From Flavobacterium sp. ACN6 (GTDB lineage Bacteria; Bacteroidota; Bacteroidia; Flavobacteriales; Flavobacteriaceae), in the NCBI RefSeq assembly GCF_002304005.1, contig NZ_MRCQ01000003.1, positions 186,001-250,000 of the forward strand: DNA of 64,000 bases, in the 5' to 3' direction. This document shows positions 58,069 to 64,000 of the stretch, piece by piece (the first letter of the stretch is position 1; each line of letters starts with the position of its first letter). Made by a program: the position numbers and the translations under genes. The notes beneath the pieces are model-generated. The model made no database searches, was not told where the DNA came from, and worked only from the letters and a program-made list of their open reading frames with translations.

Positions 58069-59469
58069 ATGAAACAATTTTTCTTATTGTTTGCTCTATT
58101 ATTTAGTTTAACTAAAGTTCAATCTCAGGAAAATCTTCCAACAGATTATCTTTCAAAAGAATTTCACAAGGAACGTCGCGAAGCATTTAGAAATTTAATG
58201 CCTGCCAATTCTGTTGCAGTTGTTTTTTCGTATCCAGAAAGAGTGTTTTCTAAAGATATCAATTACAACTATCATCAAAATCCTGATATGTACTATTTAA
58301 CAGGATATAAAGAACCAGACGCTGTTTTAATTCTTTTTAAAGAAGCACAAGGAACCGAAAAATATAATGAAGTTCTTTTTGTACGCGAAAGAAATGCATC
58401 GCAGGAAACTTGGACAGGAAGACGTTTTGGCGTTGAAGGCGCAAAATCTAAATTGGGCTTTACAACGGTTTATAACGGAAAAGATTTCAAAGATTTTGGA
58501 ATAGACTTTAAGAAATTTGACAAAATTATATACGATAAAATTCCAACAGATCTAAAAGGCAATAAAACAGGTTTTGATCTTTTTGGTTTAATTGAAAGTT
58601 TCAAATCTAAAGCGGCGCTTACAGCTGAAAAAGACACTTCTGATCTTTTTAATACTATCACTAATTCTTTAAGAGAAATTAAAACTGCTGAAGAAATAGC
58701 TTTGATGAGAAAATCGGTAAAACTTTCATGCATTGCACACAACGAAGTTATGAAAGCCGTTGGCCCTGATATGAGCGAAAATGAGGCAGACGGAATTCAT
58801 GCTTACATTCACAGACATTATGGTGCGGAAGGCGAAGGGTATCCTCCAATTGTTGGTGCCGGCGCTAACGGATGTATTTTACACTACGGAGAAAACAATG
58901 CCACAAAAATCGACAACCAATTATTATTGATGGATGTTGGTTCTGAATACCACGGTTATTCTGCAGACGTTACAAGAACAGTTCCTGCAAATGGAAAATT
59001 TACGGAAGAACAAAAAGCAATCTATCAATTAGTTTACGAATCTCAGGAAGAAGTTTTTAAACTCTGTAAGCCAGGAACTCCGTTTCAGGATTTAAACAAA
59101 AAATCAAGAGAAGTTATCGCAGCCGGATTAATTAAATTAGGAATTATTACGGATCCAAAAGATGTTCGAATGTATTATCCGCACGGATGTTCTCACTTTC
59201 TTGGCTTAGATGTTCATGATAAAGGAAATTATATGAGTGCATTAAAAGAAAATATGATCTTTACGGTTGAACCTGGAATTTATATTCCGGCAAACAGTAA
59301 ATGCGATAAAAAATGGTGGAATATTGGTGTTCGTATCGAAGATGACATTTTAATTACTAAAGATTCATACGAAAATCTTTCTGCTGAGTCTCCAAGAAAA
59401 TGGCAGGATGTTGAAGCTTTAGCCAAACAAAAAAGTACTTTTAATGATATGAAGTTTCCTAAGATATAG
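58069..59469 (+). CDS. Exported Xaa-Pro aminopeptidase (M24B)
   Basis: A 466-residue exported peptidase with a signal peptide of about 19 residues (LFSLTKVQSQ). An N-terminal aminopeptidase-P domain (MPANSVAVVFSYPERVFSKDINYNYHQNPDMYYLTGY) precedes the pita-bread domain with two metals: Asp pair in LLMDVGSEYHGYSADVTRT, His in PHGCSHFLGLDVHD, Glu in VEPGIYI and in GVRIEDDILIT. It removes N-terminal residues before proline from peptides in the periplasm, fitting a protein-degrading lifestyle. Confidence 0.95.
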   Translation: MKQFFLLFALLFSLTKVQSQENLPTDYLSKEFHKERREAFRNLMPANSVAVVFSYPERVFSKDINYNYHQNPDMYYLTGYKEPDAVLILFKEAQGTEKYNEVLFVRERNASQETWTGRRFGVEGAKSKLGFTTVYNGKDFKDFGIDFKKFDKIIYDKIPTDLKGNKTGFDLFGLIESFKSKAALTAEKDTSDLFNTITNSLREIKTAEEIALMRKSVKLSCIAHNEVMKAVGPDMSENEADGIHAYIHRHYGAEGEGYPPIVGAGANGCILHYGENNATKIDNQLLLMDVGSEYHGYSADVTRTVPANGKFTEEQKAIYQLVYESQEEVFKLCKPGTPFQDLNKKSREVIAAGLIKLGIITDPKDVRMYYPHGCSHFLGLDVHDKGNYMSALKENMIFTVEPGIYIPANSKCDKKWWNIGVRIEDDILITKDSYENLSAESPRKWQDVEALAKQKSTFNDMKFPKI

Positions 59470-59479
59470 TTTACTTTCT

Positions 59480-59539
59480 GCCACAGATTAAAAGATTTTC
59501 ACAGATTAGTTTAATCATTTTAATCTTTTAATTTGTGGC
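59480..59539. repeat. Inverted repeat GCCACAGATTAAAAGATT
   Basis: Arms 59480-59497 and 59522-59539 match at 16 of 18 positions. Related in style to the GCCACGAATTA family at 11.2 kb. Confidence 0.7.
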
Positions 59540-59552
59540 GATAAAAAAAAAC

Positions 59553-59585
59553 AAAAGCTTCGTTTATAATTTAAACGAAGCTTTT
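59553..59585. terminator. Terminator after the aminopeptidase gene
   Basis: Perfect 14-bp stem AAAAGCTTCGTTTA / TAAACGAAGCTTTT with 5-nt loop. Between this and the next hairpin no gene is present. Confidence 0.85.
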
Positions 59586-59700
59586 TGTTTTAAAAAAGAA
59601 ATCTTATTTATTTTTTGATCTGTGGTTGTAAAAAAACGAGAACTCGAAAAATAATTAATTTTCAGTTTTCAGTCTCAGTCTCACTTTTTACCACAATCTT

Positions 59701-59789
59701 GTCATCCTTGACGAAGGAAGGATCACACGCGAAACTCCGTCTATACTTTGGCGAATTACTAGTGTGATCCTTCCTTCGTCAAGGATGAC
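59701..59789. repeat. Perfect 28-bp inverted repeat
   Basis: Arms 59701-59728 and 59762-59789 (starting GTCATCCTTGACGAAGG) are perfectly complementary with a 33-bp spacer. There is no ORF inside; the element may be a MITE-like or REP-like palindrome. Confidence 0.9.
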
Positions 59790-59814
59790 AAAAAATAGGA
59801 TTAATTCAATTAAC

Positions 59815-60909
59815 TTACAGCTGATTAACTTCAATCTTCGTCAATTCTGACAATTCCAATATTCTTTCGACTTCATCTTTATTGGCAACAAAAAACAAAT
59901 AATTATCTCCAAAAGTTTCGTACGTCAACAATTCCAAATTTGATTTTTCTAATTCCGATTGAATGTATGGAAATAACTCATGGCTATACGTTTCTTCAGG
60001 ATACGCGAAAGTAAAATCTTCGCCAATTAAGTTAGATATAAAATATTCTGCATCTTCTGGATCAAATTTCCAGTCGCTGTTCCATGCATCAATACTTTCA
60101 AAAAAAGCAAAATGATCTTCTACAATACTATATTCTTTTGCCTCTTTTTTATAATTTTTAAAAAGCTTTTTGGTTTGCTTTTTAAGTTGTTTTTCTTCAA
60201 TATTCCCTCTTGAGACCAATTTTATAAACTCTTCAAAATCTGTTTCTGTCGCCGCTTCATCTGCCAATAAATTTTCAGATGATGGAAGCTCAACGGTTTG
60301 TGGGATTTCTAGATTTAAATACTGGCAGATTCCCTGCAGTACTTTTTTAAAATCTCTAATTCCTATTTCCTGAGTTTCATTTTTAGGATTATTAATATCC
60401 AGCTTTTCTGTATCTAATAATCCTTTTGTATAATCTAAAAAGTGCGTGCTTGAATATAAAATTTTAAAATCGTTAGTTTCTAAACTATTTGTACAGCAAA
60501 AGAAAATGACAAAATTATTAAGAACTCGTTTCAAATACTTTTTCACCTCTGCACTTGGCTCTGAATAAAACTGAATATGAATAAAATCATATTCTAATCC
60601 TTGCTGCATTGTTTCTTCTGAAAGCACTCCAATATCAATCTTCTTATAAAGTTCATTTAAAACTTCATAAGCATTATTAAAACCTGCTTTTTTAATTTCT
60701 TCTCTGCCTTCTTCATGATCTAGTGAATACGGAAATGAATATAAGTTTACGAAAACAGAATCGTAAATTCCCTTCATTTTAAATTCTACACTATTTGATT
60801 CATGATATAAATAGCCGTAAATTGGTTCTATAACGTCATAAGAAAGTATAGATTTAGGATCATTATTTCTATTAAAAAAATTGGAAAAAATATTTATCAT
60901 GGAAGACAC
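59815..60909 (-). CDS. DUF6630-like protein, possible immunity gene
   Basis: A 364-residue acidic soluble protein. The C-terminal half (about 215-360) resembles DUF6630: ESIDAWNSDWKFDPEDAEYFISNLIGEDFTF. The N-terminal half (VIEPIYGYLYHESNSVEFKMKGIYDSVFVNLYSF) is unrecognised. Low-complexity acidic/polar composition and its neighbour, a SUKH-family gene 19 nt upstream, resemble immunity or self-protection genes of polymorphic toxin systems, but no toxin gene is seen here. Confidence 0.65.
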   Translation of the reverse strand: MSSMINIFSNFFNRNNDPKSILSYDVIEPIYGYLYHESNSVEFKMKGIYDSVFVNLYSFPYSLDHEEGREEIKKAGFNNAYEVLNELYKKIDIGVLSEETMQQGLEYDFIHIQFYSEPSAEVKKYLKRVLNNFVIFFCCTNSLETNDFKILYSSTHFLDYTKGLLDTEKLDINNPKNETQEIGIRDFKKVLQGICQYLNLEIPQTVELPSSENLLADEAATETDFEEFIKLVSRGNIEEKQLKKQTKKLFKNYKKEAKEYSIVEDHFAFFESIDAWNSDWKFDPEDAEYFISNLIGEDFTFAYPEETYSHELFPYIQSELEKSNLELLTYETFGDNYLFFVANKDEVERILELSELTKIEVNQL

Positions 60910-60928
60910 TTATAAGTTATACTAAAAT

Positions 60929-61630
60929 TTAGTCGTTTGAATATTTGAAACTTTTATTCATTTTATCAAAAGGAATCACTTTATTGACAATTGATTCCAA
61001 TTCGACATCTGTCAACAATCCTCTTGCAGATTCTTTTATTTTTGGAGAAACATTTATTTCGTAATCGATAATTTCACGTTTTAAAATATCCTCCAAAATA
61101 GCAGTTTGATGAGTTGTCAAATACTTTTTATGCGATTTAAAAACTGATTCGAGATCACTTCTAAATTCTTCGTCACTGAGTTCGTTATAAACATCCTGCT
61201 GCGACATATCTATCAGTAAAACTTTAAAAATAAAATCCTGCAGGTTTTTTGCCAGATAATTGACTTCGTTCATATCATGCCAGACAAAAACGATTGGCAC
61301 ATCTCCATTATTTTCTTCATTGAGAAAAAAGCAATAATGATCGCCGCCGCCGCTTTTTGCAAACGGAATGAATTTATATTCGGAATTTATATTTCGATAA
61401 TCGTCAGGATCTCTAAGTTCTTCGATTTCTTCGGCAACAGATTTTAAATTAAGAGATTCAAAATCATACGAATGCAAAAGCAAAGGCGGATTATCTTTTA
61501 GTGTAGGATAAACTTCAGCATACCAATTTGGGCCATATTCTCCAATATTAAGCATTCCATCACTATCTAATTGTTTGTACAAAAGCGGAAATTCGAATCC
61601 GTATTTTGTTTCAATTTCTTGTATTGTCAT
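60929..61630 (-). CDS. SMI1/KNR4 (SUKH) family protein
   Basis: A 233-residue protein with SUKH-1 features: IQEIETKYGFEFPLLYKQLDSDGMLN at the N-terminus, PLLLHSYDFESLN, FIPFAKSGGGDHYCFFLNEENNGDVPIVFVWHD. SUKH proteins in bacteria are commonly immunity proteins against contact-dependent toxins. The C-terminal third is helical. Its partner gene for DUF6630 lies 19 nt downstream. A toxin is not encoded within this window's neighbourhood, so it could be an orphan immunity gene. Confidence 0.85.
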   Translation of the reverse strand: MTIQEIETKYGFEFPLLYKQLDSDGMLNIGEYGPNWYAEVYPTLKDNPPLLLHSYDFESLNLKSVAEEIEELRDPDDYRNINSEYKFIPFAKSGGGDHYCFFLNEENNGDVPIVFVWHDMNEVNYLAKNLQDFIFKVLLIDMSQQDVYNELSDEEFRSDLESVFKSHKKYLTTHQTAILEDILKREIIDYEINVSPKIKESARGLLTDVELESIVNKVIPFDKMNKSFKYSND

Positions 61631-61704
61631 CTTTGGGGAAATTCGATTAAAATCAAATCACTAAGATAACAATCTTTTTACTACATGAAAAATCTAAAGC
61701 CCAA

Positions 61705-63264
61705 TTATTTCAATGCCTCCGCAATCATTAAAGCACATTTTTCTCCATCAATTGCTGCAGAGATAATTCCACCGGCATAACCAGCACCTTCTCCACACGG
61801 ATACAATCCTTTTATTTGCAAATGCTCGTAAGTAATAGGATCTCTCGGAATTCTAACTGGTGATGAAGTCCTACTCTCTGGCGCATGCAAAATTGCTTCG
61901 TTGGTTAAATAACCACGCATTGATTTTCCAAAATCCTGAAAACCCTGACGCATAATCTGAGTTAAAAATCCTGGAAAAACCTGTCCCATTTCTACCGAAG
62001 TCGTTCCTGGAACATATGATGTTTTCGGAATATCTGATGAAACTTTACTTTGCGTAAAATCAACCATTCTTTGTGCTGGAACTTTTTGAGTCTGCCCCGC
62101 TAAATGCCATGCTTTTTGTTCGATGCTTTTTTGAAATTCCATTCCTGCCAACGCCCCAAATTTTGCAAAAGGTTTAAAATCTTCCAATTTCAATTCCACC
62201 ACTATTCCAGAATTTGCTGTCGATTGATCCCGTTTTGACGGTGACCAGCCATTTGTAACCACTTCACCCGGACTTGTCGCACAAGGCGCAATTACACCAC
62301 CTGGACACATACAGAACGAGTACATTCCGCGGCCGTTTACTTGTTTTACAATAGAATATGGCGCTGGAGGCAAATGCTCACCACGATAATCACAACTGTA
62401 TTGAATACTGTCGATTAGTTCTTGCGAATGTTCCGCACGAACGCCTAAAGCAAAAGGTTTTGCTTCTATAAAAATTTTCTTTTTGTCTAATAATTCAAAA
62501 ATATCGCGCGCCGAATGTCCTGTTGCCAAGATCAATTTATTGGCATGAATTTTATCTCCATTTTGAGTTACAATTCCTTCAACTTCATTGTTTTTTACCA
62601 AAATATCGCTTACTCGGGTTTCAAACAAAACCTGACCGCCAAACTCAATAATTTTATCACGGATATCTTCAATAATTTTTGGCAGTTTATTGGTTCCAAT
62701 ATGCGGATGCGCTTCTACCAAAATATCTTCGGAAGCTCCAAAAGCGACTAAAAGTTCTAAAATTCGGGTTACGTCACCACGTTTTTTAGATCTCGTATAT
62801 AATTTACCATCTGAATATGTTCCTGCTCCACCTTCACCAAAACAATAATTCGAATCTTCGTTTACAATATGCTCACGGTTTATTGCTTTTAAATCACGAC
62901 GGCGCCCGCGAACGTCTTTTCCACGTTCGAGTACAATCGGCTTTAAGCCTAATTCAACTAATTGCAATGCAGCAAAAAGTCCGGCCGGTCCTGCACCAAC
63001 AACAATAACTTCTTGTGCTTTTGAAACGTCTTTATATTTTGGAAGTTCGATTTTAGTTTCCTGAAAAGGTTCACTTTTTAAATAAATAAGAACTTTTAAA
63101 TTGATTTTAATTGCCTTTTGACGTGCATCAATAGATCGTTTTAAAACAGAAACATGTTGAATTTCCTGCGGAGAAACCTTTATTTGTTTAGACAAATGGT
63201 CTTTCAGCAATGATTCGTTTGCAGCAATTTCTGGCGATACTTGAAGTAAAAGTTCTTTAGGCAT
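61705..63264 (-). CDS. FAD-dependent oxidoreductase (COG2509-like)
   Basis: A 519-residue flavoprotein. An N-terminal domain of about 90 residues precedes the dinucleotide-binding motif VVGAGPAGLFAALQLVELG (near 89) and the family features NYCFGEGGAGTYSDGKLYTR, LATGHSARDIFELL, MCPGGVIAPCATSPGEVVTNG and the C-terminal GLYPCGEGAGYAGGIISAAIDG. Bacteroidota carry this NAD(P)/FAD-dependent dehydrogenase; substrate unknown. A TACTTTTG box lies 47 nt upstream. Confidence 0.9.
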   Translation of the reverse strand: MPKELLLQVSPEIAANESLLKDHLSKQIKVSPQEIQHVSVLKRSIDARQKAIKINLKVLIYLKSEPFQETKIELPKYKDVSKAQEVIVVGAGPAGLFAALQLVELGLKPIVLERGKDVRGRRRDLKAINREHIVNEDSNYCFGEGGAGTYSDGKLYTRSKKRGDVTRILELLVAFGASEDILVEAHPHIGTNKLPKIIEDIRDKIIEFGGQVLFETRVSDILVKNNEVEGIVTQNGDKIHANKLILATGHSARDIFELLDKKKIFIEAKPFALGVRAEHSQELIDSIQYSCDYRGEHLPPAPYSIVKQVNGRGMYSFCMCPGGVIAPCATSPGEVVTNGWSPSKRDQSTANSGIVVELKLEDFKPFAKFGALAGMEFQKSIEQKAWHLAGQTQKVPAQRMVDFTQSKVSSDIPKTSYVPGTTSVEMGQVFPGFLTQIMRQGFQDFGKSMRGYLTNEAILHAPESRTSSPVRIPRDPITYEHLQIKGLYPCGEGAGYAGGIISAAIDGEKCALMIAEALK

Positions 63265-63311
63265 TTTTTCTTTTTTATTCTATTAGCTTTTCTTTCTATG
63301 AAAAGAAGATG

Positions 63312-63319
63312 CAAAAGTA
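63312..63319 (-). promoter_or_regulatory. -7 element of the FAD oxidoreductase gene
   Basis: TACTTTTG on the minus strand, 47 nt upstream of the ATG; no clear -33 box. Confidence 0.45.
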
Positions 63320-63403
63320 CTATTTTGAAATGAGATTTTATATTTACTGTAATTTTTCACGCAGATTTTGGAGGTTTTAGAGATTTTCAGCACAAAGCAT
63401 ATA

Positions 63404-63477
63404 GTAGAGACGCACCGAAGTACGTCTACACAATGATTATCTAAAAATACGTTACACGCACAGCAGTGCGTCTCTAC
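63404..63477. repeat. Inverted repeat GTAGAGACGCAC
   Basis: Perfect 12-bp arms at 63404-63415 and 63466-63477 with a 50-bp spacer that includes weaker complementary parts. Confidence 0.8.
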
Positions 63478-63524
63478 AGAAAAAAACTCTAAACCCTAGA
63501 AACTTTTTTTCAAACTAACCTTTG

Positions 63525-63532
63525 TACCTTTG
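63525..63532 (+). promoter_or_regulatory. -7 element of the last gene
   Basis: TACCTTTG, 30 nt upstream of the ATG at 63563. It overlaps the TTG that an ORF finder would use as start, which argues for the later ATG. Confidence 0.45.
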
Positions 63533-63562
63533 TCACTATCAACCTTTGCACCTTTAAAAAAA

Positions 63563-63802
63563 ATGTCTAGAAAAATAAAATTAATTTGGGATTTCCGCGG
63601 TCCTGCTGCTGCAAAAACAGCCGAACACCACGAAATTCATTTAAAAGAATATATCGCAATTGAGAAGTTACCTTTAAATATTACAGGTTTTTCTATTGTA
63701 AATGATATGCATGCAACCGCTTTTATGGTGGTTACAGATGAAAATATGATTCAGGTTAGAGATGCTTTGAAACCGCATCGTGGGGAAGTTTACACGGAAT
63801 AA
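63563..63802 (+). CDS. Small conserved protein of unknown function
   Basis: A 79-residue protein (MSRKIKLIWDFRGPAAAKTAEHHEIHLKEYIAIEKLP...) with His-rich HHEIHLKE and two strand-helix units, looking like a compact alpha/beta (ferredoxin-like) fold. The family is not recognised. Start chosen at the ATG 63563; an 11-residue upstream extension from TTG would overlap the -7 box. Confidence 0.8.
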   Translation: MSRKIKLIWDFRGPAAAKTAEHHEIHLKEYIAIEKLPLNITGFSIVNDMHATAFMVVTDENMIQVRDALKPHRGEVYTE

Positions 63803-63804
63803 AA

Positions 63805-64000
63805 TTCCAAATTTTTAAATTCCAGATTCCAAACTGCTGGAAAATTTCAATAAAAAAATTCTAAATTCCAAAACTTGGAAAATCTCAAATAAAAAATTCC
63901 AAATTCCAAACTATCGCTAGCACTTGGGATTTGGAATTTAAATATTAAGTATTCCAAAATTGGAATTTATTTCTTTTTAATTGGAATTTGGAATTTTTTT
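63805..64000. repeat. AATTCCA heptamer and inverted repeats
   Basis: Repeats of AATTCCA and its complement TGGAATT dominate the last 190 bp and continue to the window edge. Copies in opposite orientation (63890-63911 versus 63921-63996) can fold into long hairpins. Confidence 0.75.

Overview
The window is 64 kb of AT-rich chromosome from a member of the Bacteroidota, almost certainly a Flavobacterium of the F. johnsoniae type. The evidence is the protein families present (SusC/SusD pair, HmuY, TonB-dependent receptors, DUF4184, DUF6607, DUF5362), the repeated use of the Bacteroidota promoter signature TTG-N17-23-TAnnTTTG, near absence of Shine-Dalgarno sequences, and many short intergenic repeats. 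No prophage, IS transposase, CRISPR array, rRNA or origin was seen. The window opens inside a tonB gene.

Layout. 1-5.0 kb: tonB end, DUF4184 membrane protein, bacterial PH-domain protein, secreted M48 protease, lipA, gap. 5.0-13.7 kb: a TPR hybrid histidine kinase, lpxK with a KilA-N gene lodged exactly at its 5' end, Nif3, a coiled-coil protein with a degenerate zinc ribbon, an alpha/beta hydrolase, an ABM-domain monooxygenase, rluF. 13.7-20.1 kb (minus): a three-gene membrane protein/winged-helix regulator/DUF4153-like unit with two matching palindromes, then corA, folD, ffh. 20.1-20.95 kb: a promoter-bearing unit of about 277 bp present three times in tandem. 21-25.5 kb (minus): two SGNH hydrolases (one with a LysM inserted in its fold) and an MBOAT acyltransferase, a probable cell-envelope glycan O-acylation system. 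25.8-29.5 kb: haem uptake (HmuY, TonB receptor) divergent from DUF6607. 29.6-34.2 kb: SusD/SusC nutrient uptake. 34.9-45.2 kb: argS, an outer-membrane receptor, cutC, fabH, secreted S9 peptidase, lone ABC ATPase. 45.3-53.3 kb: OmpA lipoprotein, lipocalin-like lipoprotein, htpG, patatin, lipoproteins, DUF5362 and two identical tRNA-Thr(TGT) genes, each with its own promoter and terminator. 53.4-64 kb: manA, bcp, PTPS/queD, idi; msrB/msrA; META protein; Xaa-Pro aminopeptidase; DUF6630 and SUKH proteins; FAD oxidoreductase; a small conserved protein.

Most content is ordinary housekeeping and envelope biology. The most unusual signals are (1) the KilA-N gene bounded by 43-bp imperfect direct repeats, one being the start of lpxK and the other a dead copy of that start with a nonsense codon; (2) the tandem triplication that carries the ffh promoter; (3) the paired palindromes flanking the winged-helix regulator; (4) a structured intergenic element next to corA; and (5) several unrelated families of 7-bp-period intergenic repeats and long inverted repeats.

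All family assignments come from reading the protein sequences and remembered family features; no database search was run. Promoters were called by eye from the TAnnTTTG consensus.
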